A DNA stretch of 64,000 nucleotides from positions 124,001 through 188,000 of the forward strand of contig JACDEE010000002.1 in assembly GCA_013816585.1 (NCBI GenBank), written 5' to 3'. This DNA is from Sphingosinicella sp. GTDB lineage: Bacteria; Pseudomonadota; Alphaproteobacteria; Sphingomonadales; Sphingomonadaceae. Below the pieces are notes generated by a model, which worked only from the letters and a program-made list of their open reading frames with translations, ran no database searches and was not told where the DNA came from. Positions 30,305 to 41,104 of this stretch are shown here, in pieces (position 1 is the first letter of the stretch; every line of letters begins with the position of its first letter). Position numbers and translations under genes: made by a program.

Positions 30305-31005
30305 ATGCGCTTCTTGCCGCCAAGTCGGTCGCGATAAGCGGACGCCTGGCCGAAACGTGCCTCTCGATCGGGCGCGGGCAGCTCGTCTGCCTGGTCGGAC
30401 CGAATGGTAGCGGCAAGACGAGCCTGCTGCATGGGCTTGCCGGCGTCGGAACCGCAAGCGGAGAAGTTCGGGTGGATGGCATCGATCCCAAGGGATTGGC
30501 CCCCAATCGAAGGCAGCGCCTGTTCACCTATTTGCCCGCGTCACGGGACCTCAAATGGCCGCTGAGCGCCGCCGATCTGATCGCGCTCGGGCTTCCGCGC
30601 GGCGCGTGCAGTGAAGAAACGGTGGCAAGGCTGGAGCTTGGCGGGATGCTGGAACGGCGGGTTGACCAGATGTCCACCGGAGAGCGAAGCCGGGTGCTGA
30701 TTGCCCGGGCGTTGGCGCCCGATCCAAAATTGCTGCTGCTCGATGAACCCACCGCCAACCTGGATCCATTGTGGCAACTGAAACTGATGGCTTATCTGCG
30801 GGAGCTCGCCCACGACCGGGGGAAGGCGATCCTGCTAGCCGTGCACGATCTGGATGTGGCGCTTCATTCTGCTGATCGCCTGATCATGATGCAGGACGGG
30901 CGTGTGGCGGCAGACGGCGAACCCCAGGCGCTACTGAAAAGCCCGCATATGAAGGCGATATTCGGGATCGAGCGCCATTCGGGCGCGTGGCGCCCGGCCT
31001 GTTAG
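30301..31005 (+). CDS. btuD: ABC transporter ATP-binding protein (BtuD-like)
   Basis: [50 protein letters not shown]; start ATG 30301, not the longer 30010 ORF. Confidence 0.92.
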   Translation: MNALLAAKSVAISGRLAETCLSIGRGQLVCLVGPNGSGKTSLLHGLAGVGTASGEVRVDGIDPKGLAPNRRQRLFTYLPASRDLKWPLSAADLIALGLPRGACSEETVARLELGGMLERRVDQMSTGERSRVLIARALAPDPKLLLLDEPTANLDPLWQLKLMAYLRELAHDRGKAILLAVHDLDVALHSADRLIMMQDGRVAADGEPQALLKSPHMKAIFGIERHSGAWRPAC

Positions 31006-31490
31006 GCGGAAGGTGGATCCGCGATCATGGCGGTGAAATTAGCCTCTGCCGCGACCTTGCCGTCGATCAATGCCTTGCCTGCGAATTTACAGACACTGCT
31101 GCGTTTCTGCACGAACTCCACTTCCAGCCGCAACAGGACGCCCGGTTCGACCGGTGTACGAAACTTGGCGCCGTCTATGGCCATGAAATAAACGAGCTTC
31201 CCCGAGCCGGCGAGGCCAAGCGATTCGACCGCAAGTATACCGGCGGCCTGCGCCAGCGCCTCGACGATCAGCACGCCGGGCATGATCGGTCGCCCCGGAA
31301 AATGCCCGTTGAAGAAGTTTTCGTTGATCGTCACGGCCTTGATCGCGGCGATGGATTTATCGACGATCAATTCCTCGACCCGATCGACGAGGAGCATCGG
31401 ATAGCGATGCGGCAGCGCCGCCATTACCCGCTTGATATCAAGCGGTCCCCTGTTTTCAGGAGCGGCGGCGCTGTCGATTTCGGAGTTCAC
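31002..31490 (-). CDS. fabZ: 3-hydroxyacyl-ACP dehydratase FabZ
   Basis: [17 protein letters not shown]...[32 protein letters not shown] start at 31490. Confidence 0.95.
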   Translation of the reverse strand: MNSEIDSAAAPENRGPLDIKRVMAALPHRYPMLLVDRVEELIVDKSIAAIKAVTINENFFNGHFPGRPIMPGVLIVEALAQAAGILAVESLGLAGSGKLVYFMAIDGAKFRTPVEPGVLLRLEVEFVQKRSSVCKFAGKALIDGKVAAEANFTAMIADPPSA

Positions 31491-32113
31491 CGGCCCGTGG
31501 GCTGCTGCGGCTGGACAGGAGCGGGCTGCTGCTGTTGCGGCAAAGGAGCAACGGTTACGCTGGGAAGCGCCTGGTTTAGCGCCGCCAGCACGTCGTTGGT
31601 GATGTCCAGCGACGGCGAATGAGCGAGCGTGGCGGCCACGTCCACAGCGACGTTCGCGCCGCGGCGCTCCATCACCTGGCTGATGATCGGGTTCAGGCGC
31701 TCGTTGATCTGCCGGACAACATTGGCCTGGGTCGACTGAACATTTTGTTCGAGACGCTGGATTTCCTGGCCCGCGGTTGCCTGGCGCTGTTGAAGCGCCT
31801 GCGCGCGCTGCTGAAGGGCGGCTTCTGCTGTCGTGCGGGCGGCGCCCTGCTGGGCACGGGCGGCGCGGGCAGCCTGTTCGATCGATTGCGCTTCCGTCTG
31901 GATCGGCTGGCCCAATTGCTGCGCGCGCTGCCGCGCCGAATTCAGCTGGGTCTGGATCTGGCCTTGCGCGCTCACGCACGCAGTGCATTCCCGAAAGATA
32001 CGTTCGCTATTTACCACCGCGACGGCCGCATTGCCGACCTTCTGGGCCGAAGCGGCGGCGGGGATGGTGAGCGAGATGGCGGCGATTGCCGCTCCTAGGG
32101 CTATTTTGTTCAT
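31487..32113 (-). CDS. OmpH/Skp family periplasmic chaperone
   Basis: Signal peptide; long coiled-coil [43 protein letters not shown]; downstream of bamA. Confidence 0.9.
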   Translation of the reverse strand: MNKIALGAAIAAISLTIPAAASAQKVGNAAVAVVNSERIFRECTACVSAQGQIQTQLNSARQRAQQLGQPIQTEAQSIEQAARAARAQQGAARTTAEAALQQRAQALQQRQATAGQEIQRLEQNVQSTQANVVRQINERLNPIISQVMERRGANVAVDVAATLAHSPSLDITNDVLAALNQALPSVTVAPLPQQQQPAPVQPQQPTGR

Positions 32114-34740
32114 CAGAATGCGGTTCCTACGTTGAAGGTGAAAAGCTTCGTATCGTCGCCTTCCTCTTTCAGGATCGCCTTGGCGATATCGATCCTGAAG
32201 GGGCCGAACGGCGAGTTCCAGTTGATCCCAAAGCCGACGGAGAGGCGAGGCTTAGGAGAGTCTCCCACAAACTTCTCCTGGAAAGGGCTAATGCCTCCGG
32301 CGGGAGTGGTGCCGGTGGGGCAAGTTCCGGCGTCGGAGGGCGGTGTAGACTGGCCATTGGCACCGATGCACCTGTTCTGGGTGCGCGGATCAGATGGCAG
32401 GATGCTGGTCGTATTAGGGTCCTTGATGCCGAATACAGAGCCGATATCGACAAAAACGGAAGGCCGCAGTCCCATCTCTCGTATACCGGCGCCTAGCGGA
32501 ATTTCGATTTCGGCGCGTCCCGCATAATAAGCACGGCCGCCAATGGCATCCTGCGAAATAAGGCCCTCTTTCCCGGGAACAAGGGCGCCATCTGCGCCGT
32601 AACGCCGACGAAGGACCCGCGGTCCAATTCCGCGAATGTCGAAGCCTCGCATCTGCGGTTCTCCGAGGAAGAACCGGTCGATCAGGCGAACCGGGTCCTG
32701 ACCGGACCCTTCGGAATCGTCAAAGCTGTGGACATAACCACCTTCGACATTGGCCGAAAAGATGAACCCGCGCCCGATATTCCAATATTTAGCGGCGCTG
32801 GCGCGCGTTCGCAAATAGTGGATGCTTCCGCCCAACCCTGCAAAATCCTGGTGAATCAAGGCGCGCTGACCGCGGGTCGGGCGAAGGCGATTGTTGAGCG
32901 TGTTATATTCAAGCGAATAGCCGACCGACGACACAATATTGGTGCCGATCGATTCGCAAAGATAGCGTCCGGCGATCAGCGGGTCACAGACCGCAGGGAG
33001 CGGACCGGCACCGTCGGGATCCGAGAAGAACAGATCCTCATCCAGCGTCACCTTGTCGTGGTTCAACCCGTAACGCACGGCCATCGACACATATTCGGTG
33101 ACCGGGAAACCAGCGCGAAGCTGCCCGCCGGTCGTTACCTGCTCGTAGGTGGTGTTGCGGTCATTGTTGATGAAGTTGAAGCTGTTGAAGTCGCGCCGGT
33201 AGACATCGAAACCGAGCGCGATATTGCGATCGAACAAATAGGGCTCAGTGAAGCCGAGCTCGACCGACTTCGAATAGGTCGAATAATTGACGCTGGCGCG
33301 GACGACCTGGCCCTTGCCCATGAAGTTGCGCTGCTGGATCGACGCATTGATCAGGAAGCGCTCGAGGCTGGAGAACCCCGCCGAAAGCTGCAATTCGCCG
33401 GTGGATCGTTCTTCCAGATTCGTGGTCAGGATGACGCGGTCCGGAGCCGACCCCTCCGTCTGCTCGATCTCCAGATTGTCCTGGAAGAATCCGAGCGACT
33501 GGATGCGATCGCGTGAGCGCTTCACCCGGACGCTATTGAACGGATCTCCCTCGACCAAACGGAATTCGCGGCGGACGACCTTGTCGCGGGTGTTGGTGTT
33601 GCCGTTGATATCGATCCTTTCGACATAGACGCGGGGCGCCTCCGCGATCTTGAAAGTGACCGACATGGTTTTCTTTTCGGGATCGCGTGAGAAATCCGGC
33701 TGCGCATCGGCAAAGGCATAGCCGAACAGCCCGGCCGTCTCGTTGAGGCTGGTGACCGTATCCTCGATCAGCTTGGCATTATACCAGTCACCGGCCTTCA
33801 TCGGCAGCAGCTGCTGCATATCCTCGGACTTGAAGTCGCGGATTTCGCTTTCGACCTTCACGTCGGCGAATTTATACCTTTCGCCCTCCTCCACCACATA
33901 AGTGATGATGAAGTCGCGGCGATCGGGGGTGAGCTCGGCCACCGCGGAAATGACGCGGAAGTCGGCATAGCCCTGGGTCAGGTAGAATTGGCGCAATTTC
34001 TGCTGGTCGGCGGCAAGACGGTCAGGATCGTAGCTGGTATTGCCGCTGAAAAAGGAGGTGAGACGCGCCTGCTGGGTATACATCTCGCCGCGCAGGTCGG
34101 AATCGGGAAAGGCTTCGTTGCCGATGATGTTGATCTGGCGGACCTTGGACTTGGGCCCTTCGCTAATCTCGAACACCACATCGACGCGATTCTGGTCGAG
34201 CTGGATGATCTTCGGTTCGACCTGGGCGGCGAAACGGCCCTGGCGGCGATAAAGCTCGATGATGCGGGCGACATCGGCGCGTGCCTTTGAACGCGTGAAG
34301 ATCTGCCGCGGAGCAAGCCGGATCTCCGGATTGATCTTGTCCGCCTTGAGGCGCTTATTGCCTTCCAGCACGATGCGATTAATGACCGGATTTTCCACCA
34401 CCCGGATGATGATGTTTCCAGTGTCGACGCCGCCGATCGTGACGTCGGCGAACAATTCGGTTTCCAGCAGATCGCGCAGCGCCTGGTCGACGCTTTCGCG
34501 GTCATAAGCATCGCCGACGCGAAGCTGCATGTAGGATATGACCGTTTCCGGCTCCAGCCGCTGGTTGCCGCTGACGGCGATGGAACGTACCGTACCGGTA
34601 CCGGGCAGGCCGGTGGCCGGAGCTTGGGGCGCCGGGGCCGGCTGGGCATAGGCCGGAACCGCCAGACCGCCGAGGATCGTGCCCATCAGCAGAACGGAGC
34701 AAAGCCGCCGTTTCGTGGAATTTTCCTTGATCGCTGTCAC
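32113..34740 (-). CDS. bamA: Outer membrane protein assembly factor BamA
   Basis: POTRA repeats and C-terminal barrel with IRGIGPRVL and FDIRGI region; terminal ...KLFTFNVGTAF. Confidence 0.96.
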   Translation of the reverse strand: MTAIKENSTKRRLCSVLLMGTILGGLAVPAYAQPAPAPQAPATGLPGTGTVRSIAVSGNQRLEPETVISYMQLRVGDAYDRESVDQALRDLLETELFADVTIGGVDTGNIIIRVVENPVINRIVLEGNKRLKADKINPEIRLAPRQIFTRSKARADVARIIELYRRQGRFAAQVEPKIIQLDQNRVDVVFEISEGPKSKVRQINIIGNEAFPDSDLRGEMYTQQARLTSFFSGNTSYDPDRLAADQQKLRQFYLTQGYADFRVISAVAELTPDRRDFIITYVVEEGERYKFADVKVESEIRDFKSEDMQQLLPMKAGDWYNAKLIEDTVTSLNETAGLFGYAFADAQPDFSRDPEKKTMSVTFKIAEAPRVYVERIDINGNTNTRDKVVRREFRLVEGDPFNSVRVKRSRDRIQSLGFFQDNLEIEQTEGSAPDRVILTTNLEERSTGELQLSAGFSSLERFLINASIQQRNFMGKGQVVRASVNYSTYSKSVELGFTEPYLFDRNIALGFDVYRRDFNSFNFINNDRNTTYEQVTTGGQLRAGFPVTEYVSMAVRYGLNHDKVTLDEDLFFSDPDGAGPLPAVCDPLIAGRYLCESIGTNIVSSVGYSLEYNTLNNRLRPTRGQRALIHQDFAGLGGSIHYLRTRASAAKYWNIGRGFIFSANVEGGYVHSFDDSEGSGQDPVRLIDRFFLGEPQMRGFDIRGIGPRVLRRRYGADGALVPGKEGLISQDAIGGRAYYAGRAEIEIPLGAGIREMGLRPSVFVDIGSVFGIKDPNTTSILPSDPRTQNRCIGANGQSTPPSDAGTCPTGTTPAGGISPFQEKFVGDSPKPRLSVGFGINWNSPFGPFRIDIAKAILKEEGDDTKLFTFNVGTAF

Positions 34741-34819
34741 GCGTCCCCGCCTTTAAAGTGCAGACCGGCCTGTGGCCGTGCCCGGATTACCCTGTTTGTC
34801 TCGCCCTGCCCCATCACGA

Positions 34820-35950
34820 TCAGCCGATCAACCCGCCAAGCCGATTCCAGACACCAAAAGACGCCAGGTCGTTAAAGGTCACGAAGACCATCAAAGCCAG
34901 CAAAGCCGCCAGCCCGGTCCGGAACGCCCATTCCTGCGTTTCGGGGCGAAGCGGTTTTCGTCGTACGCCTTCAACGAGGTAGAAAAGCAAATGGCCGCCG
35001 TCCAGCAGAGGGATTGGCAACAAGTTGAGGAATCCCAGATTAATTGAAATGAGTGTCATCAGCCAGAAGAAGGGAAGCCAGCCGAGACTGGCCTGCTGGC
35101 CGGAGACTTCGGCGATCTTAAGCGGTCCGCCCAATTCCTTGACGGACCTGTTGCCGCTGATCACCTGCCCCAGCGCCACCACCATCGATTGAACGGTCTC
35201 GCCGGTCTGCTTGAAGGCGGCGCCAATCAGCTGGCCCGGAGGCAGTTCGGACATGATTATCGCACCGGACACTCCAAGAAGACCGACCCGGGCCGAATTG
35301 CCGAACTCGTCACGCAGGGTTTTCGCCTCAGGCGTCGCCCGGAGTTCGATCGTCTGTTCACCCCGCTGAACGTCGAAAATCATACTCTCCGCTGGTCGAA
35401 GGCGGACGTGGCTATAAAGGTCGGCGAAGGTTTCGATGCTGCGGCCGTCAATGGCCAGGATCTGGTCGCCCTCTTGAAAACCCGCTTCTGCGGCAGGGCT
35501 GCCAGAGGAAACGCCGCCGATGACCGCCGGGCTGGTTGGATAGCCGGCCGCCGTGAAAATCGCCATGAATGCCAGGATCGCGAACAGGAAATTGGTGGCG
35601 GGGCCCGCCGCGACGATGATGAAACGCTGCCATAATGGCCTGGCCTGGAAGGTCTCGGCACGCTGCTCCGGCGGGAGGGAGAGCCATTCAGCCGAGGGTT
35701 GGCTGGCGGGATTCATGTCGCCCTTGAACTTCACATAGCCGCCTAGCGGAAGCCAGCCGACCTTCCAGCGCGTGCCGCGCCTGTCGGTCCAGCCGAATAT
35801 CTCGCGCCCGAAGCCGATCGAAAAGGTTTCGGCTTTTACGCCGAACCAGCGGCCCGCGAAATAATGACCGAGTTCGTGGATAAAAATGAGCGGCCCGATA
35901 CAGGCGAGAAAGCTCAACACGGTGATCAATAGGCCAGGATTGGGCGTCAA
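34820..35950 (-). CDS. rseP: RIP metalloprotease RseP
   Basis: FIHELGHYFAGRWFGVKAETFSIGFG; PDZ domain; NLLPIPLLDGGHLLF. Confidence 0.95.
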   Translation of the reverse strand: MTPNPGLLITVLSFLACIGPLIFIHELGHYFAGRWFGVKAETFSIGFGREIFGWTDRRGTRWKVGWLPLGGYVKFKGDMNPASQPSAEWLSLPPEQRAETFQARPLWQRFIIVAAGPATNFLFAILAFMAIFTAAGYPTSPAVIGGVSSGSPAAEAGFQEGDQILAIDGRSIETFADLYSHVRLRPAESMIFDVQRGEQTIELRATPEAKTLRDEFGNSARVGLLGVSGAIIMSELPPGQLIGAAFKQTGETVQSMVVALGQVISGNRSVKELGGPLKIAEVSGQQASLGWLPFFWLMTLISINLGFLNLLPIPLLDGGHLLFYLVEGVRRKPLRPETQEWAFRTGLAALLALMVFVTFNDLASFGVWNRLGGLIG

Positions 35951-37113
35951 ATCTCATACTTCCTTGCGATTGCTCCGGCGACCGAGCGGGCTTCCGCGTC
36001 GATCTCCAACACCTCGTCGAGAGTGAAAGGTGCGGCAGGAGCGAAGGATTCCAACGTCTTGCCCGCAATAGTGGCAATATCAAGGAAGCCGATGCGATTG
36101 TCCAGAAAGGATGCGACGGCTATTTCATTGGCGGCATTGAGAATTGCCGGACCCGCACCTCCTTCGCCAAGCACGCTTTTGGCAAGCGCCAAAGCCGGGA
36201 AACGCTCCAGATCGGGCTCTTCGAAATCCAGCTTGCCGATCGCCACCAGGTCGAGCCGCTGACATGGGGTCTCCATGCGTTCGGGCCAGGCCAAAGTGTG
36301 CGCGATGGGGATACGCATATCCGGGGCACCCAGCTGGGCCAGCACCGAGCCATCGACATATTCAACCAGGCTGTGGATCACCGATTGGGGATGAATGACC
36401 ACGCCGAGCGCGTCCGGCTGCGGAGGGAAAAGATGGAATGCCTCGATCAGTTCCAGCCCCTTGTTCATCAAGGTGGCCGAATCGACCGAGATCTTGGCGC
36501 CCATCGACCAATTGGGGTGCGCTACCGCCTGCGCGGGGCTGGCCTTGCGCATTTGATCCAACGTCCAGGTACGGAACGGGCCGCCGCTGGCGGTGAGCGT
36601 GATCCGCCGAACCGCCTCCGGCCGGTCCCGGTCGAGACACTGGAAGATGGCATTATGTTCCGAATCGACCGGGAGTAGACGCGTGCCGCTGCTGCAGGCG
36701 GCCTGCATCATGATATTGCCGGCCGAAACCAAAGCCTCCTTGTTGGCGAGCGCGATAGTGCCTCCTCCCTCGATCGCGGCCATGACCGGTTTCAGGCCCG
36801 CGCAGCCGACGATGGCGGCCATCGTCCAGTCGGCGCCCGAGCGCGCGGCATCGATCACGGCCTCGCGCCCGGCGGCGATTTCGATTTCAGTACCGGCCAG
36901 CGCTTCCTTGAGGTCACCAAGCAGATTCTCGTCGCCGATCACCGCGGCCCGGGCATCGACGCGCTTCGCGGCGGCGGCAAGACCCGCGACGTCCCGAAAA
37001 GCCGTGAGCGCCAGAACTTCATAATGTTCGCGATTGCGCTCTATCAGGTCGAGCGTGGATTGGCCCACCGACCCGGTTGCGCCCAATATCGTCACGCGTT
37101 TCCTGGTGGTCAC
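35947..37113 (-). CDS. dxr: 1-deoxy-D-xylulose-5-phosphate reductoisomerase
   Basis: VTILGATGSVGQSTLDLI; LANKEALVSAG; DSEHNAIFQCL. Confidence 0.96.
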   Translation of the reverse strand: MTTRKRVTILGATGSVGQSTLDLIERNREHYEVLALTAFRDVAGLAAAAKRVDARAAVIGDENLLGDLKEALAGTEIEIAAGREAVIDAARSGADWTMAAIVGCAGLKPVMAAIEGGGTIALANKEALVSAGNIMMQAACSSGTRLLPVDSEHNAIFQCLDRDRPEAVRRITLTASGGPFRTWTLDQMRKASPAQAVAHPNWSMGAKISVDSATLMNKGLELIEAFHLFPPQPDALGVVIHPQSVIHSLVEYVDGSVLAQLGAPDMRIPIAHTLAWPERMETPCQRLDLVAIGKLDFEEPDLERFPALALAKSVLGEGGAGPAILNAANEIAVASFLDNRIGFLDIATIAGKTLESFAPAAPFTLDEVLEIDAEARSVAGAIARKYEI

Positions 37114-37913
37114 AGGCCGATCCACGCCAGCGCGAGCGTCGCGACGCACACCGGAAGGAGCCCGTCGAGCCGGTCCAGAACGCCGCCATGCCCGGGCAGG
37201 ATCGTCCCGCTATCCTTTACCCCGGCTTTCCGTTTCATCGCGCTTTCGTAAAGGTCTCCGAGCTGCGCGAGCAGACCCATTGGGGCTCCCGCCAGAATGA
37301 ACAGGCTGCCGAGGTCGAACGCCCAGGCCACTGCGGCGCCAAGGAGACCCGCGCCGGCCATTCCGCCAATCAGCCCGGCCCAGGTCTTGTTGGGGCTGAT
37401 CTTCGGGGCAAGCTTGGGTCCACCAACCGAACGTCCCGCAAAATAGGCGAATATATCGGTCGCCCAGGTCACGATCATCGTCCAGAAAACAATCTCCCAG
37501 CCAATTTGATTGAGCGCCAGCAGCGCGAGCGTCGGGATGGCGATGTAGAGATAGCCGATCCCAAGCCGCACGGTTCGGGAGATCGCGGCGAGCAGGAGGG
37601 CGAATCCGGCGGTTGCGCCCAGGATGGCCCAGAAAGGGCCGGCTTCTTCAGCCCCGCCAGTGCGAAGCGCGAATTCTGGAATGAGCCAGAGGTTTATTGC
37701 CAGCAGCAGCATGCCGATGATGGGCCAGGTGCGGCGCAGTTTGTGCATATCGCAATATTCGATCAGCATCAGAGCCGCCGCCACGCCCACCAGGATCCGG
37801 AATGGCCAGCCGCCAAGATAGATAGCGGTCACCGCCACCGCGATCATCACGATCGCCGCGGCCGTGCGTGTGGGGAGGTCGGATTTGCTCTTCGGGGGTG
37901 AAACGCTGTTCAC
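37110..37913 (-). CDS. cdsA: Phosphatidate cytidylyltransferase
   Basis: TWATDIFAYFAGRSVGGPKLAPKISPNKTWAGLIGG; SAMKRKAGVKDSGTILPGHGGVLDRLDGL. Confidence 0.96.
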   Translation of the reverse strand: MNSVSPPKSKSDLPTRTAAAIVMIAVAVTAIYLGGWPFRILVGVAAALMLIEYCDMHKLRRTWPIIGMLLLAINLWLIPEFALRTGGAEEAGPFWAILGATAGFALLLAAISRTVRLGIGYLYIAIPTLALLALNQIGWEIVFWTMIVTWATDIFAYFAGRSVGGPKLAPKISPNKTWAGLIGGMAGAGLLGAAVAWAFDLGSLFILAGAPMGLLAQLGDLYESAMKRKAGVKDSGTILPGHGGVLDRLDGLLPVCVATLALAWIGL

Positions 37914-38683
37914 AGCCCACCGAATCGTCGCTCGCGACCCGCAAAATCAGCCAGCGCGGCGTTCAGGGCCTCGGCCCCGAAATCGGGCCAGAGCGTATCG
38001 ACGAAGAGCATTTCGGAATAGGCCACCTGCCACAACAGAAAGTTGGATAGCCGCTGTTCGCCGGAAGTGCGAATGAGCAGGTCTAGTGGAGGAAGTTCGG
38101 CGGTATCGAGCGCCGCGTCGATCATTTCCTCGCTGATCTGGGCCATATCGGCGCCGCTCCCGGCAATTCGGCCAACCGCCTTCACTATCTCCGCACGGGC
38201 GCCATAATTGAGGGCAATTGCCAATGTCATCCGCGTGTTGGCGGCGGTCTTTGAAACCGCATGATCGATCATTTTAGCGACATCCGGCTTGAACGCGTTG
38301 TGATCGCCGATAATCTTCAGCCGGATCCCCTCGCGGTGCAGCGAATTCAGTTCCGATTGCAGATAGAAGCGCAGCAGTCCCATCAGATCGTTGATCTCGG
38401 CTTCGGGACGGCGCCAGTTTTCCGACGAGAATGCGTAAAGCGTCAGGCATTCGACGCCGGCTTCGCCCGACGCGCGAAGGACCTTGCGGGCCGCTTCGGC
38501 ACCCGCTTTATGCCCTGCGGCCCGGGGTAGCCCCCTCGCCTTCGCCCAGCGGCCATTGCCATCCATGATGATGGCGACGTGACGAGGCACGGGGTGCCTC
38601 GGCGCGGTGCCATCGACGTGCCGGGGTATGACGGAACCGGCAGATTCCGGCCGCGGCTCGGCGCTGGCCGAATTCGAAGTCAC
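37910..38683 (-). CDS. uppS: Isoprenyl (undecaprenyl) diphosphate synthase
   Basis: [47 protein letters not shown]. Confidence 0.96.
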   Translation of the reverse strand: MTSNSASAEPRPESAGSVIPRHVDGTAPRHPVPRHVAIIMDGNGRWAKARGLPRAAGHKAGAEAARKVLRASGEAGVECLTLYAFSSENWRRPEAEINDLMGLLRFYLQSELNSLHREGIRLKIIGDHNAFKPDVAKMIDHAVSKTAANTRMTLAIALNYGARAEIVKAVGRIAGSGADMAQISEEMIDAALDTAELPPLDLLIRTSGEQRLSNFLLWQVAYSEMLFVDTLWPDFGAEALNAALADFAGRERRFGGL

Positions 38684-39240
38684 TGCGACAGAATTTCCTT
38701 TTCCTTCGCCGCAGAGGCGGTATCGATCTCGGCGATCGTGTCGTCGGTCAGCTTCTGCACTTCGGTTTCGAGCCTTTTCTGCTCGTCCTGGCTGATCTCG
38801 CCCTTCTTCTCATCCTGCTTCAGCGTATCCATGCCGTCGCGCCGGACGTTTCGAACGGCGATCCGGGCCTTTTCGGCATATTGGCCGGCAAGCTTGGCAA
38901 GCTCCTTGCGCCGTTCCTCGGTCAGATCGGGAATCGGAAGACGGATATTCTGCCCGTCGGTCATCGGGTTAAGGCCGATACCCGCCGACCGGATCGCCTT
39001 TTCGACCGCGCTCACATTCGACCGGTCCCAGACCTGCACCGAAAGCAGCCTCGGCTCTGGCGCCGAAACGGTCGCCACCTGGTTGATCGGCATGTTCGAC
39101 CCATAGACCTCGACATTGATCGGATCGAGCAGTGTGGTGGAGGCGCGGCCCGTGCGAAGACCGCCCAGATCATGTTTCAGGGCCTCGACGGCGCCATGCA
39201 TGCGCCGTTGCAGATCGGCTTTGTTATAGGATGGCATCAT
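38680..39240 (-). CDS. frr: Ribosome recycling factor
   Basis: [51 protein letters not shown]. Confidence 0.97.
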   Translation of the reverse strand: MMPSYNKADLQRRMHGAVEALKHDLGGLRTGRASTTLLDPINVEVYGSNMPINQVATVSAPEPRLLSVQVWDRSNVSAVEKAIRSAGIGLNPMTDGQNIRLPIPDLTEERRKELAKLAGQYAEKARIAVRNVRRDGMDTLKQDEKKGEISQDEQKRLETEVQKLTDDTIAEIDTASAAKEKEILSQ

Positions 39241-39962
39241 TCACTCCCGTTTTGAACGATCGTCGCAATGCCCTCACCGCTGAGAACGCGGGCGAGATTG
39301 CCCTGTTCGCGGATGTTGAACACGACGATCGGGATATCATTGTCGCGGCAGAGCGCGACGGCACTCGCGTCCATGACCTTCAAATCATCGGTCAGGACCT
39401 GCTGGAAGCTGACTTGTTCGTAGCGGGTCGCCGTTTTCACCTTCTTCGGGTCGGCATCATAAATGCCGTCGACGCTGGTTCCCTTGAGCAAGGCGTCGCA
39501 GCCCATTTCGGCGGCGCGAAGCGCTGCGGCCGTATCGGTGGTGAAGAATGGATTGCCAGTGCCGGCGGCAAAGATCACCACCCGGCCCTTTTCCATGTGC
39601 CGCATCGCACGGCGCCGGATATAAGGCTCGCAGATCGTGGTCATCGGAATGGCCGACAGCACCCTGGTGTCGATGCCTGCTTCTTCCAGCGCGTTCTGGA
39701 CCGCCAGCGCGTTCATCACCGTGGCGAGCATGCCCATATAGTCCGCGCTGGTGCGGTCGAAGCCTTGCTCCGAAGCGGCCAGGCCGCGGAAGATATTGCC
39801 TCCTCCGACCACCAGGCACAGTTCATGACCGGCATCCTTGGCGGCGCGGATTTCGCCCGCGACGCGGCTGACCGTGGCTGGATCTATTCCGAATTGTCCG
39901 TCGCCCATCAGGGCCTCGCCGGACAGCTTCAGGAGGATACGGTTGAAGCGTGGGCGCGGCAT
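39237..39962 (-). CDS. pyrH: Uridylate kinase
   Basis: [53 protein letters not shown]. Confidence 0.97.
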   Translation of the reverse strand: MPRPRFNRILLKLSGEALMGDGQFGIDPATVSRVAGEIRAAKDAGHELCLVVGGGNIFRGLAASEQGFDRTSADYMGMLATVMNALAVQNALEEAGIDTRVLSAIPMTTICEPYIRRRAMRHMEKGRVVIFAAGTGNPFFTTDTAAALRAAEMGCDALLKGTSVDGIYDADPKKVKTATRYEQVSFQQVLTDDLKVMDASAVALCRDNDIPIVVFNIREQGNLARVLSGEGIATIVQNGSE

Positions 39963-40054
39963 TTGATGGGCTATCCGTTCGCTGGCAATGGCGTGAGGGT
40001 GCCGCACCTTAGTCAGGACACGCCACCCTCACAAGCTCACGCAGGTACAAGCAT

Positions 40055-41002
40055 TCAGGCCGCGGCAGGCGCTGCCTGTTGCTGGCCGGCGGCCGCCGCG
40101 ACTTCCGCGGCAAAATCGCTTTCCTTCTTCTCGATACCTTCGCCGAGCTGGAAGCGGACATAGGCCTTGAGTGAGATCGGGGCGCCGGCATTCTTCGCCT
40201 CGGTCGTGACCACGTCCTCGATCTTGGTCTTGTTGTCCATGACGAAGAGCTGGCTCATGAGCGCGTTTTCCTTGCGGAACTTGGCGATCGAGCCGTCAAC
40301 CATCTTGGCGACGATGTCGTCGGGCTTGCCCGATTCCTTTGCCTTTTCCAGGGCGATGGCGCGTTCGCGTTCAACCAGGGCAGGATCCAGCTGATCGCCG
40401 TTGAGGGCGAGCGGATTGGCGGCTGCGATGTGCATCGCAAGCTGCTTGCCGAGAGCTTCGAGCATGGCCTGATCGCCGGTCGATTCTAGCGCGACCAGCA
40501 CGCCGATCTTGCCCAGACCCGGAGCGGCGGCATTGTGCACATAGGAAACGACGGTGCCGTCTTTCACTTCCAGCACGGCGGCGCGGCGCAGCGACTGGTT
40601 TTCACCGATCGTCGCGATGTTGGCGGTCAGCTTTTCCTCGACGGTGCCGCCGGCAGGCCACGCGGCCTTCGAAAGAGCTTCGATATCGTCGCCGGTGCTG
40701 AGCGCCAGGCCCGCGACGGTGCGGACGAATTCCTGGAACTGCTCGTTCTTGGCGACGAAATCGGTTTCGCTGTTCACCTCGACGACAGCGCCCTTTTTGC
40801 CTTCGACCGTGACTCCGACCAGGCCTTCGGCTGCGGTGCGTCCGGCCTTCTTGGCCGCGGCGGCAAGACCCTTGGTGCGAAGCCAGTCGATGGCGCCTTC
40901 CATGTCGCCCTGGGTTTCACCCAGCGCCTTCTTGCAATCCATCATGCCGGCGCCGGTGCGCTCGCGCAGTTCCTTTACATTTGCGGCTGTGATTTCCGCC
41001 AT
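40055..41002 (-). CDS. tsf: Translation elongation factor Ts
   Basis: [40 protein letters not shown]. Confidence 0.98.
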   Translation of the reverse strand: MAEITAANVKELRERTGAGMMDCKKALGETQGDMEGAIDWLRTKGLAAAAKKAGRTAAEGLVGVTVEGKKGAVVEVNSETDFVAKNEQFQEFVRTVAGLALSTGDDIEALSKAAWPAGGTVEEKLTANIATIGENQSLRRAAVLEVKDGTVVSYVHNAAAPGLGKIGVLVALESTGDQAMLEALGKQLAMHIAAANPLALNGDQLDPALVERERAIALEKAKESGKPDDIVAKMVDGSIAKFRKENALMSQLFVMDNKTKIEDVVTTEAKNAGAPISLKAYVRFQLGEGIEKKESDFAAEVAAAAGQQQAAPAAA

Positions 41003-41067
41003 GTCTTCTTCCTTTGATCCAATGACTTCGCTCGTGCCGAGCCAAATCGAAATGCGTGTGTTGAACG

Positions 41068-41093
41068 CCCCTCGACTTCGCTCGGGACGAACG
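41068..41093. repeat. Sphingomonad-type intergenic REP-like sequence
   Basis: CCCCTCGACTTCGCTCGGGACGAACG; reverse translation gives the recurrent artefact peptide FVPSEVEG; a degenerate half copy lies near 41025-41041. Confidence 0.55.
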
Positions 41094-41104
41094 GAATGTC
41101 GGCC

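Noticed and set aside
31491-31988. N-terminal extension of the fabZ ORF
   Set aside because: Overlaps ompH on the same strand in another frame; GTG 31490 fits FabZ length.
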